Under the pieces are notes generated by a model. The model was not told where the DNA came from. It made no database searches and saw only the letters and a list, made by a program, of their open reading frames with translations. Positions 39,045-48,121 of a stretch of DNA of 64,000 nt are shown here, piece by piece (the stretch's first letter is position 1; every line of letters begins with the position of its first letter). Location: the NCBI RefSeq assembly GCF_022814865.1, contig NZ_JAKVRD010000001.1, forward strand, positions 344,757 to 408,756. The letters are read 5' to 3'. Made by a program: the position numbers and the translations under genes. Origin of the DNA: Shimia aestuarii (GTDB taxonomy: Bacteria > Pseudomonadota > Alphaproteobacteria > Rhodobacterales > Rhodobacteraceae).

Positions 39045-41129
39045 CTACGCGGGAGTAAGCGCAACCGGCACACCATTGAACGCGGCATTGCCGCTTAGGG
39101 GGTCGATCCGCGTATCATCCGTCAGATCGTTGATCGAGACCGAGCCGACGCCCGCTGCCTCGCGTATCTTGCCGTTCTTCTGGCCCCAGCCCTGCGGGAT
39201 CGACACCACCCCCGGCGCCATCTCGTCGCTGATCTCGACCGGCATGGTGACGCTTCCAACCCGGCTCGCAACCCGCGCCTCGCCACCCTCTTCAAGGCCA
39301 ATCCGCGCCGCATCTTCGGGATGCACCTGAACCGTCACCCGATTGCGCCCCTTCACCAGCCGCGCGCTATTCTGGGTCCAGCTATTGTGGTTGCGCACCA
39401 ACCTCCGCCCGATCATCTGGAGCGGGAACTCCCGGTTCTCCTCCGGTGCAAAGGCCAAGAGCCGCGGCAGATCATCAAGATAGACCTGCGGCGCGAGGTG
39501 AAGCTTTCCGTCCGGCGTCTCAAGCCGCGCTTCAAGGTTCGGAACCAGCGGCCCAAGATCCAACGCCGTGCCGCTCTCGAGCATCGCCGTGAGGGTCACT
39601 TGATCGCCATGAAACCCGCGCGGCAAGAGCCCCTCAAGCATCTGGTGCGGCGAGGGCATCGGCGCATTGGTCCCGGCAATCCGCGCCGCCAGCGTCGCGA
39701 TGATCTCCCATTCCTGCGGATTGCCATGCGGCGGTTCGAAAAGCGCCTCGGCAAACCCCGCCGTATTGCGCACGGCAAAGCTGTGGAACACCATGTCATA
39801 CATGATTTCCTCAAGCGCGACTGTGCCGGGCAGGATCAGGTCCGCATGACGCGTGGTGTCGTTCACATGAATGTCGATCGACAGCATGAAATCGAGGGTC
39901 TCCATCGCCGCCTCGATCCGCCGCCCGTTCGGCGCGGTGAGGACTGGGTTGCCCGCAATGGTGACAAGCGCCTTGATCTGCCCGGCGCCGGGGGTCTCCA
40001 TTTCCTCGGCCATGACCGAAACCGGGTATTCCCCGTTGTAGAGCGGCTGCCCAGACACGCGCGAGCGTCGCTCCGGGTAGCTGCGCACCTTGCCCTTGCG
40101 CGAGGTCATACCGACATAATCAAGCGCAGGCGTGGTGAACATCGCACCCCCCGGCGCATCGAAATTCCCGGTAAGAATGTTGAGCGCGTTATTGGCCCAT
40201 TGGCACAAGCCGCCGAAACTCTGCGTCGAGGCCCCCATCCGCGCATAGCACACCGCCGAAGGCGCGCTCGCAAAGTCCCGCGCGAGACCCTTGATGACCT
40301 CCTCCGCGATTCCCGTGCGTTGCGCGGCCAGAGCCGCAGTGAAAGGCTGCACCGCGTCGCGTAGCGTTTCGATCCCCGTCACAGGCAGCGCCGCAGGCCG
40401 CTCGAGCCCTTGCGCAAACACCTCGTGGATCAAGGCGAGCAGAAGGAAAGCATCCGTCTCGGGGCGGATGAAATGATGTTCGCCCGCCTTGACCGCCGTT
40501 TCCGTGCGGCGCGGATCGATGACGACAACCCGTCCGCCCCGCGCCTTAATCTCATCCATGCGCTTGCCAAACCCCGGCGCCGTCATCATCGAGCCGTTCG
40601 ACACGATCGGATTGCCACCAAGGATGAGCATGAACTCCGTTCGCTCCACATCCGGCACCGGGATCAGCATCGGATGCCCGAGCATGTGGATCGACGCGAC
40701 ATGATGCGGGATCTGATCCGCCGTGGCCGAAGAATAACGGTTCCCTGTTCCCAACGCCCGCACAAGGCCGGGGATATTCATCAGGTTGGCGAACTTATGC
40801 GCATTGGGATTGCCGAGATAGACGCCAACCCCGTCTTTGCCATGCGCTTCCTGAACCATACGCAACCGTTCTGCGGCATAATCGAACGCCTCTTCCCAGC
40901 CGATCTCGACAAACACGCCATCCACCTTCTTCAACGGTTTCGTGACCCGGTCGGGATCTGTGCGAAAGTCTTGAAGCGCGACCGCCTTGGGACAGATATG
41001 GCCCCGCGACAGGGGATCCTCCGGGTCCGGTTTGATCGACAGGACGTTTTCCCCGTCATGCTGAATCACAAGGCCGCACATGGCCTCGCAGATATTGCAC
41101 CCCCGGCGATGCTCCTGAACCTCTCCCAT
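39045..41129 (-). CDS. cytoplasmic molybdopterin oxidoreductase
   Basis: 694 residues, DMSO-reductase/formate-dehydrogenase superfamily. The N-terminal [4Fe-4S] site is Cys11-x2-Cys14-x3-Cys18 with Cys46 (CNICEAMC and GHICPKAVAL); Lys48 after the last Cys is the usual electron-relay residue. Molybdopterin-binding blocks include LGGNPIVSNGSMM, VVVIDPRRTETA and, at the C-terminus, RNHNSWTQNSARL. The region that should carry the Mo ligand (about 130-140, RYSSATADQIPHH) has no Cys or selenocysteine. No twin-arginine signal, so it is cytoplasmic. Last gene of the transport/acyl-CoA operon; reaction unknown. Confidence 0.88.
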   Translation of the reverse strand: MGEVQEHRRGCNICEAMCGLVIQHDGENVLSIKPDPEDPLSRGHICPKAVALQDFRTDPDRVTKPLKKVDGVFVEIGWEEAFDYAAERLRMVQEAHGKDGVGVYLGNPNAHKFANLMNIPGLVRALGTGNRYSSATADQIPHHVASIHMLGHPMLIPVPDVERTEFMLILGGNPIVSNGSMMTAPGFGKRMDEIKARGGRVVVIDPRRTETAVKAGEHHFIRPETDAFLLLALIHEVFAQGLERPAALPVTGIETLRDAVQPFTAALAAQRTGIAEEVIKGLARDFASAPSAVCYARMGASTQSFGGLCQWANNALNILTGNFDAPGGAMFTTPALDYVGMTSRKGKVRSYPERRSRVSGQPLYNGEYPVSVMAEEMETPGAGQIKALVTIAGNPVLTAPNGRRIEAAMETLDFMLSIDIHVNDTTRHADLILPGTVALEEIMYDMVFHSFAVRNTAGFAEALFEPPHGNPQEWEIIATLAARIAGTNAPMPSPHQMLEGLLPRGFHGDQVTLTAMLESGTALDLGPLVPNLEARLETPDGKLHLAPQVYLDDLPRLLAFAPEENREFPLQMIGRRLVRNHNSWTQNSARLVKGRNRVTVQVHPEDAARIGLEEGGEARVASRVGSVTMPVEISDEMAPGVVSIPQGWGQKNGKIREAAGVGSVSINDLTDDTRIDPLSGNAAFNGVPVALTPA

Positions 41130-41142
41130 GGTCGTCTCCCCC

Positions 41143-42249
41143 TTAGATTCCGGCCTCCCGCAAGAGCCAATCCGCGTGACAGGCGCTATCGCCCAGATAC
41201 TCGATGCTGGCCCGCGCCTTCTTCATGAATAACCCGATGTCGAGCGCGTCGGTCATGCCGATCCCGCCATGCATCTGCACCGCTTCGCGCACGGCAAGCG
41301 AGGCGGTCTTATTCGCCTTCGCCTTGGCCACCCGCGACAGGGTCTCAGCCTCGTCGCTGCCCTCATCAATCGCCGTAAGCGCCGCAGCAACGGCGGCTTC
41401 GGTCGTCTGAATGCGCGTGTAGAGATCGGCGGCGCGATGCTGCAACGCCTGAAAACTCGCGATGGTGATGCCGAACTGCTTGCGCTCCTTGAGATAGGCC
41501 ACCGTGCGCTCCGAGGCTTCCTTGGCGACGCCACAGAGTTCCGCAGCCGCAACCGCCCGCCCTGTGCGCAGCGCCGATGCCATCGCCGCCTCAGCGCCCT
41601 CGCCGCTGGCAATCCGCGCCGCACCGTCAAGCTGCACGCCCTCGAACATGAGATCGGCGGCATTGCGGCTATCGACCGTGGCAAAGGCCCGCGTCGTCAC
41701 GCCGTCCTGCGATGGATCGACAAGGAAAAGCCCAAGCCCCTCCTCCGTCATCGCCGGCACGATGACACGATCCGCGCCCACCGCGTCCGATACGAACCGC
41801 TTTGCCCCACTAAGGACAAACCCGTTCCCCGACGCCTCGGCCCGCGTGGTGATCGGCCCGGCCTCATGCTTGCCATGTTCATCCGCCGCAAAGGCCACGA
41901 CCGCCTCGCCCGAGGCGATCTTCGCGGCCCAATCGCCCTCGCCCGCCGCACAGAGCGCCGCCGCCGAGAGGACACCGGACGACAGGAACGGCGACGCGGT
42001 CAGCCGTCGGCCCATTTCCTCGGCCACAAGCCCCGCCGCCATCGCGCCCATATCGACGCCCCCGGCTTCTTCACCCACAAGCATCCCGAACCAACCCATC
42101 CCGGCCATCTCGCCCATGAGGCCCTTGTCATATCCAAGCGCTGCGCCTTCATCGCGCAACGCGCGCAGGGCCGATACCGGGGCTTTCTCCTCGAGGAACC
42201 CCGCCGCCATATCGCGGACCATGGTCTGTTCTTCTGTCAAAAGCTGCAT
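41143..42249 (-). CDS. acyl-CoA dehydrogenase-like subunit carrying the FAD motifs
   Basis: 368 residues, acyl-CoA dehydrogenase fold. It has the FAD-contacting motifs RKQFG (256-260) followed by FQALQHRAADL and the HGGIG turn (327-331), but at the C-terminus, where the catalytic Glu of canonical enzymes lies, it reads SIEYLGDSACHADW instead of an EGT motif. The neighbouring subunit (42255-43433) shows the reverse pattern. This complementarity is known from alpha2beta2 heterotetrameric dehydrogenases of steroid side-chain oxidation. The gene starts six bases after its partner. Confidence 0.9.
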   Translation of the reverse strand: MQLLTEEQTMVRDMAAGFLEEKAPVSALRALRDEGAALGYDKGLMGEMAGMGWFGMLVGEEAGGVDMGAMAAGLVAEEMGRRLTASPFLSSGVLSAAALCAAGEGDWAAKIASGEAVVAFAADEHGKHEAGPITTRAEASGNGFVLSGAKRFVSDAVGADRVIVPAMTEEGLGLFLVDPSQDGVTTRAFATVDSRNAADLMFEGVQLDGAARIASGEGAEAAMASALRTGRAVAAAELCGVAKEASERTVAYLKERKQFGITIASFQALQHRAADLYTRIQTTEAAVAAALTAIDEGSDEAETLSRVAKAKANKTASLAVREAVQMHGGIGMTDALDIGLFMKKARASIEYLGDSACHADWLLREAGI

Positions 42250-42254
42250 CGTGC

Positions 42255-43433
42255 TTACCCCAGTTCCAGAACCGCTTTGGAGAGGATCGACAGCATCACT
42301 TCGGACGTGCCCCCCTCGATCGAATTCGCCTTGGACCGAAGCCAGAGCGAGGCCTTCTCATTGCTTTCCGCATCCGCGAAATCCCATTCGAGCGCATCGA
42401 ACCCGCCAGATTCCATATTGATCTCTTGGCGCAGCTTGTTGAGCTCGGTGCCGGTATATTTGAGCGTTGCGGATTCAACCCCGATCTGGTTGCCGGCCCG
42501 CGACCACGCCTTGGCGCGCTCCAACTCGACCTTGAAGGCCATCTCGTCGACAAGGAACTCTCCGATCTTCGCCCGTAGCAACGGATCGGCCAGCCGCCCC
42601 TCGCCATCAAGCCCCACTGCCGCACGCGCCGCATCGACAACGCTCTCCGACCGGAACAACGCCGAGTCGGTCGAGCCGATCATCTCACGCTCATGGGTCA
42701 GGAGGTATTTCGCAATGGTCCAGCCCTTGCCGCGCTCTCCGACGATCTGCTCTTTCGGGACTTTCACACCGTCAAAGAACGTCTCGCAGAAGGGCGACGC
42801 GCCCGAGATCAACTTGATCGGTTTCGTGGAAACCCCTTCGCTCTCCATATCGAACAAAAGGAAGGAAATGCCCTTATGCTTGGGCGCGTCCGGCTCAGTG
42901 CGCACGAGACAGAAAATCCAATCCGCCTTGTCGGCATATGAGGTCCAGATTTTCTGACCCGTCACCTCAAAATACGCACCCGTATCGACGCCCTTGGTCT
43001 GCACACCAGCAAGGTCCGATCCCGCGCCGGGTTCGGAATAGCCCTGACACCAGCGGATTTCGCCGCGCGCGATCTGTGGCAGGTAGTGGCGCTTTTGCTC
43101 TTCCGATCCGAACTGAAGCAATGCCGGGCCAAGCATCCAGATGCCAAAGCTCTGCAACGGGGGGCGCGCGTTGATCCGGCGCATCTCCTCACGCAGAACC
43201 CGGTCCTCATCCCCCGAGAGGCCACCGCCGCCATAGGCTTCGGGCCATGTCGGCACCGTCCAGCCGCGCGCCGCCATCCGCTCAAGCCAGATACGCTGTG
43301 CATCGCTCTGAAAAACCCAGTTGCGCCCGCCCCAGCAAACATCCGCCTCGCTCATCGGCTGGCGCATTTCCTGCGGGCAATTCTCCTCCAGCCACGCCCG
43401 TGTAGAGGCGCGAAATTCTTGCAAATCGCTCAT
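42255..43433 (-). CDS. acyl-CoA dehydrogenase-like subunit carrying the catalytic glutamate
   Basis: 392 residues from ATG 43433 (AGGTG upstream; a longer frame exists). The N-terminal and middle domains are well conserved (GWTVPTWPEAYGGGGLSGDE, GYSEPGAGSDLAGVQT, VTGQKIWTSYADKADWIFC). The C-terminal motif NSIEGGTSEVMLSIL places the likely catalytic base at Glu373. The R-x-QFG flavin-contact motif found in the partner is missing. It would pair with the 368-residue subunit and pass electrons to EtfAB. Confidence 0.92.
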   Translation of the reverse strand: MSDLQEFRASTRAWLEENCPQEMRQPMSEADVCWGGRNWVFQSDAQRIWLERMAARGWTVPTWPEAYGGGGLSGDEDRVLREEMRRINARPPLQSFGIWMLGPALLQFGSEEQKRHYLPQIARGEIRWCQGYSEPGAGSDLAGVQTKGVDTGAYFEVTGQKIWTSYADKADWIFCLVRTEPDAPKHKGISFLLFDMESEGVSTKPIKLISGASPFCETFFDGVKVPKEQIVGERGKGWTIAKYLLTHEREMIGSTDSALFRSESVVDAARAAVGLDGEGRLADPLLRAKIGEFLVDEMAFKVELERAKAWSRAGNQIGVESATLKYTGTELNKLRQEINMESGGFDALEWDFADAESNEKASLWLRSKANSIEGGTSEVMLSILSKAVLELG

Positions 43434-43493
43434 GATGTCACCTGATAGAAAGTCAAAGGGCGCCCGCACCGGCAGGCGCCCTTCCAATGGTCC

Positions 43494-44657
43494 TTACTTC
43501 GCTTCGTGGACCTTTTTCCAAGCACCGTTCTCGACGATGTTGACATAGACCGAGTCCGCGCCTTGGTGGTCGTCGGGGCCGTAGGTCATGTAGTTGCCCA
43601 CAAGCTCGTCTTCGAACTCAAGCGTCTCCATCGCGGCGATAAAGCTCTCCTGCGTGAGGTCCGGGCCAGCCGCCTCGAGCGCCTTCACGGTCAGGTCTGC
43701 CGCCGCATAGCCGAGCATCGAGAAGCCAACCGGATCTTCGCCGGTCGCGGCTTTGTATTCCTCGATAAAGGCTTTCGGGGCCGGCTCATCCGCGCGCGCC
43801 CAAAGATCCTGCCAGCTTGCCGCCGCATAGAACCCTTCGGTCACGCCGCCGGGCACCTTGGCCACAACGGTGAGGAAGCTCGCCGAAGTGCCGAGGAATT
43901 TCATGTCCGAAAGGCCCATCTTCTTGGCGGTGCCAACGATGGTGATCGCCTGACGCACACCCACGGCCATCGACACGACATCACAACCCGCGTCTTTGAG
44001 CTTGGAAAGCGAGCCAACGAAATCGGTCTCGTCCGGCTTGTGCGTGGTCTCTGCGGCAAAGGTCACACCCGCCGCTTCTGCACCGGCCTTGGTCCCGGCA
44101 AGGATTTCCTCGCCAAAGTCGGTCGGCAGGTACATCGAACAGATCTCTTCCGCGCCGAACTCATTGGCAAGATACTGCACGCCGACAATCGCCTGATCGT
44201 AGTAGGACGAGAAGGACGTAAACTTGTTCTTCATCGGATCCTGAAGCATCTGACGCGCTGCCGAGAGCGGGCCGATGTTCGGAATGCCCTTCGGATCGAG
44301 AAGCTTGAACCCGGCAAGGTTCATCGGCGTCCCGAGGCTGAGCAGCATCGCAAAGACCTTGTCGCGGTTCAGAAGCTTGTTATAGCCCTGCATCGCGCGC
44401 GGCATCTGGTACCCGTTGTCCTCCACAACGAACCGGATCTTGCGGCCATGAACGCCACCCGCGGCGTTGATCTTGTCGAAATAGACATTCGCGCCCTTCA
44501 CGGCGGGCACGCCCACCGCGGCGAAGATCCCTGAAAGGTCATTCACCGAGCCGATGACGATCTCGTCATCCGTAACGCCTTGGGCTTGCGCCGAGGCCAT
44601 GGTCGCGGCGGCGGTCAGACCCGCAGCGAGCGACAGTTTCTTTACCAAATTTTTCAT
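43494..44657 (-). CDS. ABC transporter substrate-binding protein, branched-chain amino acid type
   Basis: 387 residues with a signal peptide (MKNLVKKLSLAAGLTAAATM, cut near ASAQA). The mature part starts VTDDEIVIGSVNDLSGIFAA and has the type I periplasmic-binding fold of LivK-like proteins (GVHGRKIRFVVEDNGYQMPR, LPTDFGEEILAGTKAGAEAA). Ligand unknown; such proteins bind aromatic or aliphatic carboxylates as well as amino acids. It works with the LivHMGF-type components downstream in coordinate but upstream in transcription. Confidence 0.92.
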   Translation of the reverse strand: MKNLVKKLSLAAGLTAAATMASAQAQGVTDDEIVIGSVNDLSGIFAAVGVPAVKGANVYFDKINAAGGVHGRKIRFVVEDNGYQMPRAMQGYNKLLNRDKVFAMLLSLGTPMNLAGFKLLDPKGIPNIGPLSAARQMLQDPMKNKFTSFSSYYDQAIVGVQYLANEFGAEEICSMYLPTDFGEEILAGTKAGAEAAGVTFAAETTHKPDETDFVGSLSKLKDAGCDVVSMAVGVRQAITIVGTAKKMGLSDMKFLGTSASFLTVVAKVPGGVTEGFYAAASWQDLWARADEPAPKAFIEEYKAATGEDPVGFSMLGYAAADLTVKALEAAGPDLTQESFIAAMETLEFEDELVGNYMTYGPDDHQGADSVYVNIVENGAWKKVHEAK

Positions 44658-44697
44658 GGTTCTCCTCCCGTTGGTAAATAGTAGTTCGCGTGTCGTC

Positions 44698-46584
44698 CTA
44701 GTACATCTCCTCGATCAGATGAGCGTGCGCCTTCTCAACGTAGCTGCGCTTGAGCTTCATCGTCGCGGTGAGCTCTTCATCTTCCGCCGTCAACAGAACG
44801 TCGATGAGACGGAAGTCCTTGATCTGCTCGACGCGGGCAAACTCCTTGTTCACCGCATCGACCTCTCCCTTGATAAGGTCCTTGACCTCCTTCGCCGCAC
44901 AGAGCGACGCGAAATTCGAGAACGGCACCTTATTGTCCTGAGCGTATTTCTCGACGTTCTCCTGATCAATCATAATGAGCGCCGTGAGGTATTTTCTCCG
45001 ATCCCCGATGATGACCGCATCCGAGATATAATGCGAGAACTTCAACCGGCTCTCGATCTCCGCCGGGGTGATGTTCTTGCCGCCCGCGGTGATGATGATG
45101 TCCTTGAGGCGGCCGGTGATGGTCACGTATCCATCCTCGTCCATCCGTCCGACATCGCCCGTGCGCAGCCAACCATCGGCGGTAAAGGTCTCCGCCGTCT
45201 TCTCGTTGTTGCGCCAATAGCCCTGGAAGTTGTTGAGACCCTTAGTCTGAATCTCACCATCCTCGGCGATCCGCACCTGATAGCCCGGTACAGGTGTGCC
45301 GATGGTGCCGATCCGGTTGTCGCCGCGCGTGTTGATCGTGGCAAGGCCCGAGGTCTCGGTCATGCCATAGCCCTCGACAAGCGGCACACCGATCGCCCAG
45401 AACCACTTGAGCAGTTCCGGTGAGATTGGCGCCGCACCCGTGCCACCCCGGCGCATCCGGTCAAGCCCAAGCATCCGCCGCAGATTGCGCAGCACAAGCC
45501 GATCCCAGATCTTGAACTGTGCCGTGACCATCGCGGGGGCGGGTTTGTTGTCGACAAGGTATTCCGCCCGTTTCATCCCGGCCTTGATCGCCTGATGATA
45601 GGCCCAGCGCCCAAGCGGCGTTGCCTCCTGCGCAAGGATAAGCACCTGCGAATAGATCTTTTCCCAGACGCGCGGCACCGCCGTGAACGTGTTGGGGGAC
45701 ACTTCTTGCAGGTTGTTAAAGACGGTCTCCGGGCTTTCCGCGAAGTTGACGACCGCCTTACCCGCCAGCGGGAAATAGATCGACACATCCCGCTCAAGGA
45801 TATGGCAGAGCGGCAGGAAACAAAGCTGGCTATCGGTCTCGAGGCACTGCAACCGCCGCGCCCCGGCTTCGATGGCGGCGACGATATTCTCATTCGAGAT
45901 CATCGCGCCCTTGGGCATGCCCGTCGTCCCCGAAGTATAGACGAGGATCGCCGTATCCTGCGGCTCGGCCTTTTCGATCTCGGCCTCAAACACACCCGGC
46001 TCTTCCGCCGCCGCCTTGCGCCCGATCTCATATAGATCGTCGATCATCATACAGCGATGATGCTCAAGATCATGCAGCCCCTCGTCCTCGAGAATGATGA
46101 CATTGAGAAGCCCCGGCACCTCGTCTTCGATCTGAAGATACTTGTCGAGTTGCTCTTCGTCCTCGACGATCAGGAACCGGCTGTCGCTGTTGTTGACGAG
46201 GTAGGACAGCTGTTTCGCGGAATCCGTTGTATAGATCCCCGACGCGACACCGCCGACCGCTTGGATGCCCATGTCGAAATAGGCCCATTCCTTGCGATCC
46301 TCCGACAGGATCGACACCGCCTCGCCGCGCTTGAGACCAAGCTTGCGCAGCGCCATGCCGATCCACATCGCGTGGTTCCAATAGTCGGTCCACGTAAAAG
46401 GTTTCCAGATCCCGAGATCCTTCTCTCGATGCGCCGTGCGATCCTTGAGTGTCTCACAGCGATACCGGAAGAGCTGCGGGATGGTGATGCAGCCATCGAC
46501 ATGCACCGGACGTTGCCCCGCTTCGGCGTTGAACCGGACCCCGTTGATGATGGTCTGTTCGATATTCGTGCTCGTATCCAACAT
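44698..46584 (-). CDS. AMP-dependent acyl-CoA synthetase
   Basis: 628 residues from ATG 46584 after GGAGGTAAGC. Long-chain-acyl-CoA-ligase-like: P-loop motif VYTSGTTGMPKGAMISNEN, VEGYGMTETSGLATIN, and the C-terminal domain hinge YVTITGRLKDIIITAGGKNI with the catalytic lysine region following. It activates a carboxylic acid to its CoA thioester. Being inserted between the ATPase gene livF and the binding-protein gene implies that it activates the imported substrate. The starting residues MLDTSTNIEQTIINGVRFNA are family-typical. Confidence 0.93.
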   Translation of the reverse strand: MLDTSTNIEQTIINGVRFNAEAGQRPVHVDGCITIPQLFRYRCETLKDRTAHREKDLGIWKPFTWTDYWNHAMWIGMALRKLGLKRGEAVSILSEDRKEWAYFDMGIQAVGGVASGIYTTDSAKQLSYLVNNSDSRFLIVEDEEQLDKYLQIEDEVPGLLNVIILEDEGLHDLEHHRCMMIDDLYEIGRKAAAEEPGVFEAEIEKAEPQDTAILVYTSGTTGMPKGAMISNENIVAAIEAGARRLQCLETDSQLCFLPLCHILERDVSIYFPLAGKAVVNFAESPETVFNNLQEVSPNTFTAVPRVWEKIYSQVLILAQEATPLGRWAYHQAIKAGMKRAEYLVDNKPAPAMVTAQFKIWDRLVLRNLRRMLGLDRMRRGGTGAAPISPELLKWFWAIGVPLVEGYGMTETSGLATINTRGDNRIGTIGTPVPGYQVRIAEDGEIQTKGLNNFQGYWRNNEKTAETFTADGWLRTGDVGRMDEDGYVTITGRLKDIIITAGGKNITPAEIESRLKFSHYISDAVIIGDRRKYLTALIMIDQENVEKYAQDNKVPFSNFASLCAAKEVKDLIKGEVDAVNKEFARVEQIKDFRLIDVLLTAEDEELTATMKLKRSYVEKAHAHLIEEMY

Positions 46585-46586
46585 GC

Positions 46587-47360
46587 TTACCTCCACGTCT
46601 TTCTGCGCTTCCAACGGCGCTGTTCGCGCGGGCCTTCTTCCTGAACACCAAGATAGAAGTTCTGGATGTCCTCGGACTTGAGCAGTTCTTCTGCCGTGCC
46701 GTCCATCACGATCCGGCCAACCTCCATCACATAGCCATCATGCGCGAGGTTGAGCGCCGCACTGGCGTTCTGCTCGACAAGCATCATGGTCATATGCCGC
46801 TCTTCATTGAGCCGCTTCAGGATCTCGAAAATCTCCTGCACAAGTAGCGGCGACAGGCCAAGCGACGGCTCATCGAGAAGCATCACCTTCGGCCGCCCCA
46901 TGAGGCCGCGCCCGATGGCAAGCATCTGTTGCTGGCCGCCTGAAAGCGTCCCGGCCTCCTGATTGCGGCGTTCTTTGAGGATCGGGAAATAGCTAAAGAC
47001 CATTTCGCGGTCTTCCTCGATCCCGGCCTTGTCATGGCGCGTATAAGCACCAAGGCTCAGGTTTTCATCCACGGTCAAAAGAGGAAAAACCTCGCGCCCT
47101 TCCGGCACATGCACGACCCCATCATGGACGATCTTGTGCGGCTCCTGGCCCTGAATTTCGCGGCCTTCGAAAATGACTTTCCCCTTCTCGGGGTCCATCA
47201 CGCCAGAAACCGTTTTCATCAACGTGGTCTTGCCCGCGCCATTCGCCCCGAGGATCGACACAATGCGCCCCGGATGCACGTCAAGCGACACACCCCGAAT
47301 GGCCATGATCGGTCCGTAAAAGCTCTCGACGTTGCGGATTTTTAGGATCGGTTCGCTCAT
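46587..47360 (-). CDS. ABC transporter ATP-binding protein LivF-type
   Basis: 257 residues. Walker A LGANGAGKTT, signature AGTLSGGQQQMLAIGRGL, and Walker B VMLLDEPSLGLSP are intact, followed by the switch histidine region. The C-terminus carries a basic extension (GPREQRRWKRRKTW) beyond most LivF proteins. Overlaps livG by four bases and ends two bases before the synthetase start, so all are in one transcript. Confidence 0.93.
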   Translation of the reverse strand: MSEPILKIRNVESFYGPIMAIRGVSLDVHPGRIVSILGANGAGKTTLMKTVSGVMDPEKGKVIFEGREIQGQEPHKIVHDGVVHVPEGREVFPLLTVDENLSLGAYTRHDKAGIEEDREMVFSYFPILKERRNQEAGTLSGGQQQMLAIGRGLMGRPKVMLLDEPSLGLSPLLVQEIFEILKRLNEERHMTMMLVEQNASAALNLAHDGYVMEVGRIVMDGTAEELLKSEDIQNFYLGVQEEGPREQRRWKRRKTWR

Positions 47361-48121
47361 GACGCTTTCCCCAGATATGCTTCGATCACGGCCGGGTCGG
47401 ATTGGACTTCCGACGGCGTGCCAAGCGCAAGCCGCGCTCCATCCGCCATGGCAAGCACGCGGTCCGACACCCCGGACACCAGCCCCATGTCATGTTCCAC
47501 CATCAGAACGGTGATCCCCATCTGCCGACGAATTTCGTCAATCCACCAGCGCATGTCCGTCGTCTCCTCGACCGACAGGCCCGAGGCCGGTTCGTCGAGC
47601 AAGAGAAGCTTCGGATCGGTCGCCAGCGCACGCGCCACCTCGACCACCTTGCGCACACCATAGGGCAGGCCCGCGATCCGCTTTTCGCGGTAGGCCTGAA
47701 GGTCAAGAAAGTCGATGACCTCTTCGACGAAATGGCGGTTCTGCAATTCCTGCTTGCGCACCGACGGCGTAAAGAACAACTCGGTAAGGAAGTTGCTACC
47801 GCGGTGGCGATGCCGTCCAACGAGCAGGTTCTCCAGTACCGTCGCATGTTCGAACAGTTCGATATTCTGAAACGTCCGCGCCACGCCAAAGTTCGCCACG
47901 CTCGAGGCCTTTTCCTTGAGCAGGTCGTGGCCATCGAAACGGATCTTTCCATTCACCGGCGTATAGAACCGCGAGATCAGGTTGAAGACCGTCGATTTCC
48001 CCGCCCCGTTCGGCCCGACGATGGCAAAGACCTCGCCTTGCTCGACCGAGAAGCTCAGGTTGTCGACCGCTGTGAGACCGCCGAATTTCAGCGTCACGTT
48101 TTCCAGTTCAAGAAGGCTCAT
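47357..48121 (-). CDS. ABC transporter ATP-binding protein LivG-type
   Basis: 254 residues. Walker A VGPNGAGKST and Walker B LLLLDEPASGLS are clear; the signature motif is the degenerate LPYGVRKVVEVARALA. RFYTPVNGKIRFDGHDLL and GVARTFQNIELFEHATVLEN are typical of LivG. Overlaps both livM and livF by four bases. Confidence 0.93.
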   Translation of the reverse strand: MSLLELENVTLKFGGLTAVDNLSFSVEQGEVFAIVGPNGAGKSTVFNLISRFYTPVNGKIRFDGHDLLKEKASSVANFGVARTFQNIELFEHATVLENLLVGRHRHRGSNFLTELFFTPSVRKQELQNRHFVEEVIDFLDLQAYREKRIAGLPYGVRKVVEVARALATDPKLLLLDEPASGLSVEETTDMRWWIDEIRRQMGITVLMVEHDMGLVSGVSDRVLAMADGARLALGTPSEVQSDPAVIEAYLGKAS

